From Salsipaludibacter sp963812245 (GTDB lineage: Bacteria > Actinomycetota > Nitriliruptoria > Nitriliruptorales > Nitriliruptoraceae), in NCBI GenBank assembly GCA_963812245.1, contig CAWEUK010000002.1:1860001-1924000 (forward strand): a DNA stretch of 64,000 nucleotides, given 5' to 3'. The notes under the pieces are model-generated. The model made no database searches. It was not told where the DNA came from and saw only the letters and a program-made list of their open reading frames with translations. Position 1 is the first letter of the stretch, and each line of letters starts with the position of its first letter. Shown here one piece after another: positions 48,301 to 56,076 of this stretch. The position numbers and the translations under genes are program-made.

Positions 48301-48506
48301 TCGAGGTGCTGGTGGACCGTGTCGCCGCCGTTGGTGGTGGCCGCGTCGACGACGTGGAAACCGAATGCCTCGATCGTCGGGACGAGGTCGGACAGGTGAC
48401 GACCGTGGGGGGTGTCGAGCCGGATCGACCACCCGTCGTCAACTCGTTCCAGGGCCACCTGCATGTCGTCGCCGTGGTCGTCGCGGCCACGGCACCAGGC
48501 CGCCAC
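45319..48506 (-). CDS. NAD-specific glutamate dehydrogenase, large (GDH180-like) type, short N-terminus (frameshifted)
   Basis: This enzyme deaminates glutamate to 2-oxoglutarate with NAD. The catalytic part is clear: GGPIARGGLRASDRSDDVRS, KNSMIVPTGAKGGFVLHDPP (active-site Lys), GIGDMSGDVFGNGLL, DLLYAGGIGTYV and GEGANLAITQRGRI. The long C-terminal helical domain follows. Frameshifts near 47960 and 45465 are bridged by conserved sequence; after the second the protein ends at a stop at 45319. The reading starts about 170 residues before the catalytic domain, near a LSDLVPTIEAFGFHVVD block. At roughly 1060 residues it lacks most of the N-terminal region of the roughly 1600-residue family. The GTG start is uncertain. 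Confidence 0.82.
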
Positions 48507-48774
48507 CCGCGGTCGCGTCGTCAGCCGTGCGTGGTGACGTGGGCGGCGAAGCGGTCGCGGTCACGGCGTGCCTCTCGGCGAAGGCAACACCACTGCCGCG
48601 GAACCTGCCGACCGGACACGGGTCTGGTCAGCCCGTGCGCGTGCATGCAGTCGCACGCGATCCGTCCGCCGCTCGCGGTGGGCCGATGGCCCACCACCGG
48701 CGCAGGTCCCACGACGGCGCCGTTGCCGATGTGGGTGGAGGTGGTGCGTGGTTGCCCACGCAGCCCAAATGGTA

Positions 48775-48799
48775 ATGGGACACCCGGTGGGTGTCCCAT
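48775..48799 (-). terminator. Terminator of rpsT
   Basis: ATGGGACACC (48775-48784) pairs perfectly with GGTGTCCCAT (48790-48799) around a 5-base loop. On the minus strand it is followed by TACCATTT, and it lies 75 bases after the rpsT stop. The interval 48507-48774 beyond it shows no gene or promoter box that I can support. Confidence 0.7.
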
Positions 48800-48873
48800 G
48801 AGGCACGACGTCGGGCGGCGGTGGCCGCCCCGAACGTTCTGCGCTGCGCGCCGGGCAGCACCCGGCGGCCGAA

Positions 48874-49134
48874 TCAGAGCGAGGCGAGCTTGCGGGCCAT
48901 GCGCGACTTCTTGTTGGCGGCGTTGTTGGCGTGGATGATGCCGCGCGTGGCAGCCTTGTCCAGCGACCGGCTGGCGGTGCGGAAGGCCTCGTCGGCCTGG
49001 TCCTTGTCGCCGGCCTCGAAAGCGGTGCGGAACCGCTTCAGGTCAGTCTTGAGGTTGGTGCGCACGCCCTTGTTGCGCTCGTGGCGCGTGATGGTCTGGC
49101 GATTGCGCTTGATCTGGCTCTTGATGTTGGCCAC
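48874..49134 (-). CDS. rpsT: 30S ribosomal protein S20
   Basis: S20 is a small basic helical protein of the 30S subunit. The 86-residue product begins VANIKSQIKRNRQTITRHER, then LKTDLKRFRTAFEAGDK, and ends HANNAANKKSRMARKLASL, all diagnostic. The start is the GTG at 49134; the frame is open upstream but does not match. It is transcribed away from lepA, the usual divergent rpsT/lepA arrangement. It has a long leader with an inverted repeat and a strong terminator downstream. Confidence 0.95.
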   Translation of the reverse strand: MANIKSQIKRNRQTITRHERNKGVRTNLKTDLKRFRTAFEAGDKDQADEAFRTASRSLDKAATRGIIHANNAANKKSRMARKLASL

Positions 49135-49261
49135 GGTGGTGCCTCGGGTCGCGTGCAGAAGTGCGGTCTGCGGGGTGGGGAAGTCGTGTGGAGGGGCACG
49201 CGCAAGTGTGGCGGGTGCGCCGTCTTCGTGGCTGGCGGCAGTCGGCCGGTCCAGCACGCAA

Positions 49262-49279
49262 GGCCGCACGAGTGCGGCC
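49262..49279 (-). other. 18-base near-palindrome at the predicted 5' end of the rpsT transcript
   Basis: GGCCGCAC (49262-49269), GA, GTGCGGCC (49272-49279). On the minus strand it would begin within a base or two of the predicted transcription start. The leader of about 150 bases holds no reading frame. Confidence 0.35.
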
Positions 49280-49287
49280 GGTCCCGG

Positions 49288-49293
49288 AGGGTA
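49288..49293 (-). promoter_or_regulatory. -10 box of rpsT
   Basis: TACCCT on the minus strand, about 155 bases upstream of the S20 start codon. Confidence 0.35.
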
Positions 49294-49359
49294 CCGCCTG
49301 TGGCACCGGCGCGGCAACCAGGCCGGTGCCTGCGCGGTCGGGGCCGGGTGTGGCACCGG

Positions 49360-49365
49360 TACGCT
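49360..49365 (+). promoter_or_regulatory. -10 box of lepA
   Basis: TACGCT, 33 bases before the lepA GTG. It is the same hexamer as at leuS, with the same GG before and CG after. Confidence 0.4.
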
Positions 49366-49398
49366 CGCCAGCCCTCCCATTGCCCGGCAAGGTCGTCC

Positions 49399-51264
49399 GT
49401 GTACCCGATCGAGCGCATCCGCAACTTCTGCATCGTGGCGCATGTCGACCACGGCAAGTCGACGTTGGCGGACCGCATGCTGCAGGCCACCAATCTCGTC
49501 GATCCGCGCAAGATGCGGGCCCAGTACCTCGACAAGATGGACATCGAGCGCGAGCGTGGCATCACCATCAAGGCACAGACGGCCCGCCTGCCCTACCGAC
49601 CGCTGGGCGACCTGGGCGACGAGTACCTGCTCAACCTGATCGACACGCCGGGCCACGTCGACTTCTCCTACGAGGTGTCGCGGGCCCTGAACGCCTGCGA
49701 GGGCGCCATCCTGCTGGTCGATGCGGCCCAGGGGATGGAGGCGCAGACCATCGCCAACCTCTACCTCGCGCTGGAGGCCGATCTCGAGATCATCCCCGTC
49801 CTCAACAAGATCGACCTGCCGGCGGCACAGCCCGAGCAGGTGGCGCGCGAGATCTGCTCGATCATCGGGGGCGACCCCGAGGACGTGTTGGCGATCTCGG
49901 CCAAGACGGGGGAGGGGGTCGAGGCGGTGCTGGACGCGATCGTGGACCGGGTGCCAGCCCCCACCACCGATCCCGACTCGCCGTTGCGCGCGCTGGTGTT
50001 CGACTCGGTCTACGACTCCTATCGCGGCACCCTGGTGTACTTCCGGGTCATGGACGGCGTGGTCGCGCCCGGCGACGAGATCCGCATGGTCGCGACCGGG
50101 TTCACCGGCGAGGTCGACGACCTCGCCGTCCACTCGCCCGAGGAAGTGGCCATCGATGCGCTGGGCCCCGGCGAGGTCGGGGTGCTGTCGGCCGCGATCA
50201 AGGAGGTGAGCGAGGCCAAGGTGGGCGACACCATCACCCTGGCTGGGCGTGCGGGTGCCGACATCGTCGCGCTGCCGGGCTACCGCGAACCACTTCCGAT
50301 GGTGTTCTCGGGGCTGTACCCGATGGATTCGGGTGACTTTCCGATGCTGCGCGAGGCCCTGGACAAGTTGCGTCTCAACGACGCATCGTTCAGTTACGAG
50401 CCCGAGACGTCGGCCGCCCTGGGCTTCGGCTTCCGTGCCGGGTTCCTGGGACTGTTGCACCTCGAGATCATCACCGAACGCCTGGACCGCGAGTTCAACA
50501 TCCCGCTGGTGACCACTGCCCCCTCGGTCAGTTATCGAGTGGTGCGACAGGACCCCAACCAGAAGGGCCAACCGGCCGTCGGCGAGGATGGCGAAGCCGT
50601 CGTCACGATCGTGTCCAACCCCCAGGACCTGCCCGCGCCCAACGACATCCTCGCGATCGAGGAACCGATGGTGACGGCCACGATCCTGGTGCCCAGCGAC
50701 CACGTCGGTCCGGTGATGCAACTGTGCGAAGGTCGGCGCGGTGACCTGCAACGCATGGACTACCTCACCGAGACCAGGGTCGAGTTGCACTACGTGCTCC
50801 CGCTGGGCGAGATCATCACGGACTTCTTCGACCAGTTGAAGTCACTCACCCGCGGCTACGCGTCGTTGGACTACGAACGCTCCGGCTACCAGGCGGCCGA
50901 CCTCGTCCGCGTGGATGTCCTGCTGCACGGCGAACCGGTCGACGCCTTCAGTTCGATCGTGCATCGTGACAATTCCTACGAGTTCGGCAAGACCATGGTG
51001 GGCCGGCTGCGGGAGTTGATCCCCAGGCAGATGTTCGACGTGCCGATCCAGGCCGCCATCGGCGCCAAGATCATCGCTCGCGAGACGGTCAAGGCTCGTC
51101 GCAAGGACGTGCTGGCCAAGTGCTACGGCGGCGACGTGTCACGCAAGCGCAAGCTGCTGGAGAAGCAGAAGGAGGGGAAGAAGAAGATGAAGAACGTCGG
51201 TTCCGTCGAGGTTCCCCAGGAGGCCTTCGTCGCCGCACTGCGGTCGACCTCACCCGTCAAGTGA
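49399..51264 (+). CDS. lepA: Elongation factor 4 (LepA)
   Basis: LepA is a translational GTPase that acts on stalled or assembling ribosomes. The 621-residue product has the G motifs AHVDHGKST, RGITIKAQT, DTPGHVDFSYEV and NKIDLPAA. The EF-4 C-terminal domain has the lysine-rich CYGGDVSRKRKLLEKQKEGK. The start is the GTG at 49399 (V-Y-P-I-E-R-I-R-N-F) with AAGG nearby. The open frame upstream runs antisense to rpsT and is not coding. Enoyl-CoA hydratase and hemW follow on the same strand. Confidence 0.97.
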   Translation: MYPIERIRNFCIVAHVDHGKSTLADRMLQATNLVDPRKMRAQYLDKMDIERERGITIKAQTARLPYRPLGDLGDEYLLNLIDTPGHVDFSYEVSRALNACEGAILLVDAAQGMEAQTIANLYLALEADLEIIPVLNKIDLPAAQPEQVAREICSIIGGDPEDVLAISAKTGEGVEAVLDAIVDRVPAPTTDPDSPLRALVFDSVYDSYRGTLVYFRVMDGVVAPGDEIRMVATGFTGEVDDLAVHSPEEVAIDALGPGEVGVLSAAIKEVSEAKVGDTITLAGRAGADIVALPGYREPLPMVFSGLYPMDSGDFPMLREALDKLRLNDASFSYEPETSAALGFGFRAGFLGLLHLEIITERLDREFNIPLVTTAPSVSYRVVRQDPNQKGQPAVGEDGEAVVTIVSNPQDLPAPNDILAIEEPMVTATILVPSDHVGPVMQLCEGRRGDLQRMDYLTETRVELHYVLPLGEIITDFFDQLKSLTRGYASLDYERSGYQAADLVRVDVLLHGEPVDAFSSIVHRDNSYEFGKTMVGRLRELIPRQMFDVPIQAAIGAKIIARETVKARRKDVLAKCYGGDVSRKRKLLEKQKEGKKKMKNVGSVEVPQEAFVAALRSTSPVK

Positions 51265-51340
51265 CGGTGGTTCCCCCGCCGCGGATGCCCCCGTCGCCCC
51301 CGACACCAACCCAGGCCGGACGGCCGGACACGAGGCAGAC

Positions 51341-52132
51341 ATGACCATCTCCAGCGACGTCGTCACGGTCGATCGTGACGGGCACGTGCTGCACATCGGC
51401 ATCAATCGGCCCACCAAGCTCAACGCCTGGGACATGGCCGTCATCGAGCAGGTGTCGGCCGCCTACGACACCCTGGCCGACGATGACGACCTGCGCGTCG
51501 GGGTGCTGTTCGGCCACGGTGACCACTTCTCGGCCGGCCTCGACCTGGCCGAGGTCGGACCGCACGTCGCCGAGCACGGACCCGGCATGCTCGGTGGCAG
51601 TGGCACCGATCCCTACGGGCTGTGGTCCGACCCCGTTGACAAGCCGGTCGTGATGGCGGTCCAGGGCATCGCCTTCACCCTGTCGATCGAGTTGGCGCTG
51701 GCGGCCGACATCGTCGTCGCGGCCGACGACGTCCGGTTCCGGCAACTCGAGATCGGTCGCGGGATCCTGCCGTTCGGCGGCGCCACGGTGCGCGCGCCGG
51801 CGCAGTTGGGCTGGGGCAACGCGATGCGGTGGTTGTTGACCGGCGAGGAGTTCGGCGCCGACGAGGCGTTGCGGATCGGCCTGGTCCAGGAAGTCGTCGC
51901 CCCGGGCCGCCACCATGATCGCGCCACGCAACTGGCCCATGTCATCGCGGCCCAGGCACCGCTGGGCGTGCGCGGCACGCTGGTCAATGCCCGGGTTGCG
52001 CGCGACCACGGCGTCGACGCGGCCCGTGCGGACCTGCGTGACCAGCTCGCGACCGTCATGGCATCCGAGGACGCCGCCGAAGGGATCGCGTCGTTCCTGG
52101 AGCGCCGCGACGCCCAGTTCACGGGTCGCTGA
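51341..52132 (+). CDS. Enoyl-CoA hydratase/isomerase (crotonase) family protein
   Basis: A 263-residue crotonase-fold protein. LHIGINRPTKLNAWDMAVI is the CoA-binding start. GHGDHFSAGLDLAEVGP holds the first oxyanion-hole strand, and the region LALAADIVVAADDVRFRQLE the second. The usual catalytic Glu pair is not obvious: the loop reads RGILPFGGATVRAPAQLG. The reaction may therefore differ from simple hydration. It sits 76 bases after lepA, probably in the same transcript. Members of this branch are often annotated only as crotonase/enoyl-CoA hydratase. Confidence 0.85.
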   Translation: MTISSDVVTVDRDGHVLHIGINRPTKLNAWDMAVIEQVSAAYDTLADDDDLRVGVLFGHGDHFSAGLDLAEVGPHVAEHGPGMLGGSGTDPYGLWSDPVDKPVVMAVQGIAFTLSIELALAADIVVAADDVRFRQLEIGRGILPFGGATVRAPAQLGWGNAMRWLLTGEEFGADEALRIGLVQEVVAPGRHHDRATQLAHVIAAQAPLGVRGTLVNARVARDHGVDAARADLRDQLATVMASEDAAEGIASFLERRDAQFTGR

Positions 52133-52180
52133 CCACGACCGGCGGGTGATCCGTCACCACCACGAGACAGAGGCATCGAC

Positions 52181-52363
52181 ATGATCAGGGACACGGGACT
52201 GGGGATCGGGCTGGCCATCGCGGTCCCGATCCTCATCGGGCTGGTGGTCGACTTCATCGCCATCGGCGTTGGCGTGGGACTGGTGGCCGGGGTGCTGGTC
52301 GCCAGCCAGTGGCCACCACGGTTGCGCGACGTCGGGTGGGCGGACGACCCGGAGCACCCGTGA
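52181..52363 (+). CDS. Small hydrophobic protein
   Basis: A 60-residue ORF with two predicted membrane helices (about 6-24 and 27-43) and a short polar end, RDVGWADDPEHP. It lies between the crotonase and hemW in the same direction with codon use like its neighbours. The region before its ATG has only a weak GAGACAGAGG ribosome site. No family is recognised. It may be a real small membrane protein or a chance frame. Confidence 0.45.
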   Translation: MIRDTGLGIGLAIAVPILIGLVVDFIAIGVGVGLVAGVLVASQWPPRLRDVGWADDPEHP

Positions 52364-52382
52364 GGTTGCAGGAGGCGGCCGC

Positions 52383-53576
52383 GTGACCGGGCAGCGGCGG
52401 TGGCTCGACGCCCCGGTCGAGTCCGGTCGCGCTGCGGGGTTCGGGATCTACCTCCATGTGCCCTTCTGCAGTCACCGATGTGGCTACTGCGACTTCGCCA
52501 CCCACGTCGCCGATCCCGCCGAGGTCGATGCCGTCATGGCTCGCTACGTCTCGGCCCTGCGCACGGACATGGCGCGGGTCCTGCGGGCCGGACCTGCGGG
52601 GGATGGGTCCCAGCCCTGGCCGACGGTGACGTCAGTGTTCGTGGGCGGGGGCACCCCGACGCTGCTGCCCGCGCAGGAACTGGCGAGTGTGGTGGCTGCC
52701 GTGTTCGACACGGCGACGGTGACGGCGGGAGCCGAGGTCACCGTCGAGGCCAATCCCGAGACCGTGACCCCGGCGATGTTCGCGGCCCTGGTCGACGCCG
52801 GGGTGACGAGGGTGTCGATGGGGGCCCAGTCGTTCGCCCCGCACGTGCTCACCACACTGGAACGCGGGCACACCGCGCAGCGGCCGCTCGCTGCTGTCGC
52901 CGAGGCGCGTGCCGCCGGGATCGACCACGTCAGCCTCGACCTGGTGTACGGCACGCCGGGCGAGACCATGGAGGACTGGCAGGCAACCCTGGGCACGGCC
53001 CTGACCGCCGACGTCGACCACCTGTCGGCCTACGCGTTGTCGATCCACACCAACACCCCGTTCGGCCGGGCGCGCGCCGCCGGGACCATGCCCGACGTCG
53101 ACGACGATGCTGCCGCCGAGCGCTTCGACCTGGCCCGAGACGTGCTTGGCACGGCCGGATTCGACCACTACGAGATCAGCAACTGGGCGCGATCGCCGGG
53201 GGCCAGGTCACGCCACAACGTGCTGTACTGGCGCCATGGCGACTACCTGGCCTTCGGGGTCGGTGCCCATGGCCACGTGGACGGGCGACGCTGGTGGAAC
53301 CCGCGCTCGATCGGGCCATGGATGGCCGCAGTCGAGCAGGGCCAGGACCCGACCGCGGCCAGCGAGGTGCTCGACCTTGACCAACGACGGCTCGAGCGGC
53401 TGCTGTTGGGCCTGCGACTGCGCGATGGGATGCATCCCCATGACGTGCCGCCACTGGACCCGATGGCGCTGGAGGATGCCATGGCCAACGACCTCGTCGA
53501 GACGGCCTGCGGTCGCGTCAGGGCCACCGATCGTGGCTGGTACCTGCTGGACGAGGCCGTTCGCCGACTGGCCTGA
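52383..53576 (+). CDS. hemW: Radical SAM heme chaperone HemW
   Basis: HemW (formerly HemN-like) binds heme and a radical-SAM [4Fe-4S] cluster and delivers heme to membrane proteins. The 397-residue product has YLHVPFCSHRCGYCDFATHV, the CxxxCxxC cluster motif with the extra F-type residue of HemW. Then VFVGGGTPTLLP, VTVEANPETVTP, RVSMGAQSFAPHVL and DLVYGTPGETMEDW follow. The HemW C-terminal domain starts around HYEISNWARSPG. The start is the GTG at 52383 with AGGAGG seven to eight bases upstream. In many actinobacteria hemW precedes hrcA, as here. Confidence 0.94.
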   Translation: MTGQRRWLDAPVESGRAAGFGIYLHVPFCSHRCGYCDFATHVADPAEVDAVMARYVSALRTDMARVLRAGPAGDGSQPWPTVTSVFVGGGTPTLLPAQELASVVAAVFDTATVTAGAEVTVEANPETVTPAMFAALVDAGVTRVSMGAQSFAPHVLTTLERGHTAQRPLAAVAEARAAGIDHVSLDLVYGTPGETMEDWQATLGTALTADVDHLSAYALSIHTNTPFGRARAAGTMPDVDDDAAAERFDLARDVLGTAGFDHYEISNWARSPGARSRHNVLYWRHGDYLAFGVGAHGHVDGRRWWNPRSIGPWMAAVEQGQDPTAASEVLDLDQRRLERLLLGLRLRDGMHPHDVPPLDPMALEDAMANDLVETACGRVRATDRGWYLLDEAVRRLA

Positions 53577-53625
53577 CCGACCGTCGCACCGCAGCCACCA
53601 TGGCACCCCGGCCATTGATCCCGGT

Positions 53626-53677
53626 GACATCACGAAGCCCCCGTCGAAATCGACGGGGGCTTCACAGGTGTGATGTC
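53626..53677. terminator. Very long bidirectional terminator between hemW and the DUF3618-like gene
   Basis: GAAGCCCCCGTCGA (53634-53647) pairs perfectly with its complement at 53650-53663, leaving only two loop bases. An outer GACATCAC/GTGATGTC stem (53626-53633 with 53670-53677) is separated on one side by six bases. It serves both convergent transcripts. Confidence 0.75.
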
Positions 53678-53687
53678 CGGCGTGGTG

Positions 53688-54245
53688 TCAGCGACGGCCG
53701 CTGAACCACACGGCGGCCCCGGCTGCAGCCGCGACCAGGAGGACGGCACCAAGACCCACGCGGCCACGCCCCTTGGAGGCGACGTCGGCGTCGGCTGGCG
53801 GTGTGTCGGCCGGCGGGTCGGGCATCGGAACTGGTTCGTGCGCGACCACGGCAGCGGCACCGTCCGGGGTGATCGTGCCGAACGCGCGGGCGAGTTCCTC
53901 GGACCGGATCCGGGCGGACAGCCGCTCGGAGTCCTGGGCCTTGCGGATCGCCCGCTTCTTGCGCGCATTGCCGGCGGCCGCGAAGCTGGCGCCCAGGGCT
54001 GCGATGGCGGCGAGCACCTTGGGCGCGGCATCCTTGGCAGCGGCCGCGGCGCCGCCGGAGCGACCCTGGGATGCGCCGCCGGATCCTCCGGATCCGCCGG
54101 ACGCGCCCTGGGCCAGTCCCATGACGGTGCCGACCATGTCGCCAGTCGAGGCCGTCAGGGTGTGGACGTCGGACTCGATCTGGGCGCGGGTCGCGCGAAT
54201 CTCGGCGAGCTGACGCTCTAGCGCTTGATCTGCTGCTTTGCCCAT
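53688..54245 (-). CDS. DUF3618-like protein with C-terminal membrane helix
   Basis: A 185-residue protein beginning GKAADQALERQLAEIRATRA, which resembles the short DUF3618 helical motif of actinobacterial envelope proteins. A Gly/Ser/Ala-rich linker, a basic segment (ARKKRAIRKAQDSERL), a Pro-rich stretch and a final hydrophobic helix (VGLGAVLLVAAAAGAAVWF) follow. It overlaps the holin-like gene by 28 bases, so the two are co-translated. Such pairs are thought to act at the cell envelope, but no mechanism is known. Confidence 0.7.
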   Translation of the reverse strand: MGKAADQALERQLAEIRATRAQIESDVHTLTASTGDMVGTVMGLAQGASGGSGGSGGASQGRSGGAAAAAKDAAPKVLAAIAALGASFAAAGNARKKRAIRKAQDSERLSARIRSEELARAFGTITPDGAAAVVAHEPVPMPDPPADTPPADADVASKGRGRVGLGAVLLVAAAAGAAVWFSGRR

Positions 54246-54622
54246 TCGACGTCCTCCTTGATCTGTTGGGTTGCGATACGGGAAGCCTCGGAACTCTTGT
54301 CTGCCTGGGACTTGGCGAACAGCGCGGCAATGATGGCCACGAGCAGGAACACCCCGGCAACGATCAGCCAGGCCGCCCAGTCGAAGAACCACTGTTGCAG
54401 GGCCGCCCCACCGGCCAGGCCCAGGAAGCCGACGACGTAGAGCATCATGACAGCGGTTGCCCCACCGGCACCTGCCGCCTTGCCACCGTGGGCCGCGGTC
54501 CGGGACAGCTGCTGCTTGAGCAGATCGACGTCCTGGTTGACCAGCGACTTGGCGTTGGTGACGATCCGCTTGATCTTGTCGGGCGGCGACGCCTCGCCGC
54601 CCGCGGGCTGCTGTTGACTCAT
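54218..54622 (-). CDS. Phage-holin-like family membrane protein (DUF1469 type)
   Basis: A 134-residue protein with an amphipathic N-terminus (AKSLVNQDVDLLKQQLSR), two adjacent membrane helices (about 53-80 and 83-105), and a charged helical tail (SRIATQQIKEDVEWAKQQIK). This is the layout of the putative actinobacterial holin-X/DUF1469 family, which despite its name is chromosomal and not tied to phage. GAGGAGGAG precedes the ATG at 54622. The gene is divergent from hrcA. Confidence 0.78.
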   Translation of the reverse strand: MSQQQPAGGEASPPDKIKRIVTNAKSLVNQDVDLLKQQLSRTAAHGGKAAGAGGATAVMMLYVVGFLGLAGGAALQQWFFDWAAWLIVAGVFLLVAIIAALFAKSQADKSSEASRIATQQIKEDVEWAKQQIKR

Positions 54623-54646
54623 CGTGGACTCCTCCTCGGACCCGTG

Positions 54647-54652
54647 ACGGTA
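54647..54652 (-). promoter_or_regulatory. -10 box of the holin-like/DUF3618-like operon
   Basis: TACCGT on the minus strand, 25 bases before the ATG at 54622. Confidence 0.4.
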
Positions 54653-54681
54653 ATGGATCGTCGACCACACCGTGTGGGCCA

Positions 54682-54709
54682 TTGGCCGCACTGTCCCAGA
54701 GGTTAGGCT
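54682..54709 (+). promoter_or_regulatory. Promoter of hrcA
   Basis: TTGGCC (54682-54687), 16 bases, TAGGCT (54704-54709). The expected start near 54716 leaves a leader of about 14 bases. I looked for a CIRCE operator (TTAGCACTC-N9-GAGTGCTAA) and saw none here. Confidence 0.45.
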
Positions 54710-54729
54710 GTCATGGCCTGGCGCACGCG

Positions 54730-55801
54730 ATGCCAGGAGCGCTGGATGGTGGACTCAGCCGTCGACGATCTCGAATCGAACGCAAGCAACGGATCCTGCG
54801 CGCGATCGTGGCCGAGTACGTCACGTCCGGCGAACCGGTCGGATCCAGCCGGGTCGTGGCTGCGGCGGCGCTGGACTGTTCTGCGGCGACGGTGCGCAAC
54901 GAGATGGCGGTGCTCGAGGAGCGCGGCCTGGTGATGGCCCCGCACACGTCTGCAGGACGCGTGCCCACCGACCTGGGCTACCGCGCCTTCGTCGAGATGC
55001 TGCGCGAGAGCGCCGATCCCGACGACCTGCGTGGCCAGCAGCGGGAACTGATCGACCAGTTGTTGTCCGGTGCCAGTGACGTCGACGACCTGCTGGCCCG
55101 GACGACGACGGTGCTCAGCCAACTCACCCGACTGGTGTCGCTGGTGATCGCGCCCGCCTTCGACCAGGCACGACTGAAACTGGTCGAGCTGGTCGCGCTG
55201 TCGCCGCATGCGGTGATGCTGTTGCTGGTGGCCGACACCGGCAGCGTCACCAAGCGAGTGCTGGACCTGCCGAAGCCAGTCACCGACTCACAGGTCGACC
55301 GGGTCCGGGCCGGGTTGCAGGAGCAGTTGCAGGGGCGTCGGATGGGCGACCTCGGCGAGGTCGTGGCCGCGATGCTGGCCAGTACTCCGGCCGAGTTGCG
55401 TCCGGTCGTGGCCGCCGTCGCGGCGGTCGCGACCCGCGAGGTTGCGGACGAGGCCGTCCACCGCATGTACGTGTCGGGTCGCGCCTCGCTGGCCTCGACG
55501 GCCTTCGAGCGAGACGATCTGTCCCGGGTCCTGGCACTGCTGGAGGAGGAGGCGACCCTGGCCCGGGTGCTGGACGACTCGACCGGCGGCGACAGCGCCC
55601 TGCCGGTGGTGCGCATCGGGACCGAACACGACCTCGACGACCTCGCCTCGACATCGCTGGTCGCGCAGCGCTACCAGTTGGCCCAGACGGGCGCCCTGGG
55701 GGTGCTCGGGACCGACGAGGATGGACTATGCATCGGTGTTGGCCAGCGTGCGCGCGGTCGCCGACCACCTCGAGTCCACCCTGGCTGACCTGGCCGACTG
55801 A
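54730..55801 (+). CDS. hrcA: Heat-inducible transcription repressor HrcA (frameshifted at the 3' end)
   Basis: HrcA represses groE/dnaK operons by binding CIRCE. The N-terminal winged helix is ERKQRILRAIVAEYVTSGEP, then VGSSRVVAAAALDCSAATVR and EERGLVMAPHTSAGRVPTDL, all typical. The GAF-like middle domain follows. Near 55710 the frame shifts; the proper end is GPTRMDYASVLASVRAVADH and a stop at 55801, matching the family's conserved MDY near the C-terminus. The corrected length is about 357 residues. ATG at 54730 is the first in-frame start after the promoter. dnaJ follows, a common pairing. Confidence 0.92.
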
Positions 55802-55969
55802 TGCGCTCCCGGCACGCGGGTCGCGTGATGGGCTCGGGGCACCTGCGACATGGCTGTACTGGGGACTGTGCCAGGGTCCGCCCGGGGATGGCTTCGAGGC
55901 TGGATGTCGGGTTGCGTCGATGACGCGCAGGTCGTGCGCTCGGAATGTTCATGACGACGGCACAGCCCG

Positions 55970-55975
55970 TACCTT
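55970..55975 (+). promoter_or_regulatory. -10 box upstream of dnaJ
   Basis: TACCTT, about 100 bases before the dnaJ ATG. The rest of the 275-base hrcA-dnaJ gap holds no supported gene. Confidence 0.35.
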
Positions 55976-56076
55976 GGCGCGCGGCATGCGCGGGCGCCGA
56001 CCGCCCCCAGCGCCACTCCTGAGCCCGCGTCGCACGGGCATGTCCATCGTCGTCCGCAAACGGGACCATCCTGACC

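Noticed and set aside
48521..48799. A 92-codon Cys-containing frame downstream of rpsT
   Set aside because: Its ATG lies inside the rpsT terminator stem, it has no ribosome site, and the composition is typical of a chance frame.
54218..54622. Holin-like gene as evidence of a prophage
   Set aside because: The family is widespread on actinobacterial chromosomes; no phage structural or lysis genes are nearby.
54660..54730. CIRCE operator at hrcA
   Set aside because: No TTAGCACTC/GAGTGCTAA inverted repeat is present upstream of hrcA or dnaJ.
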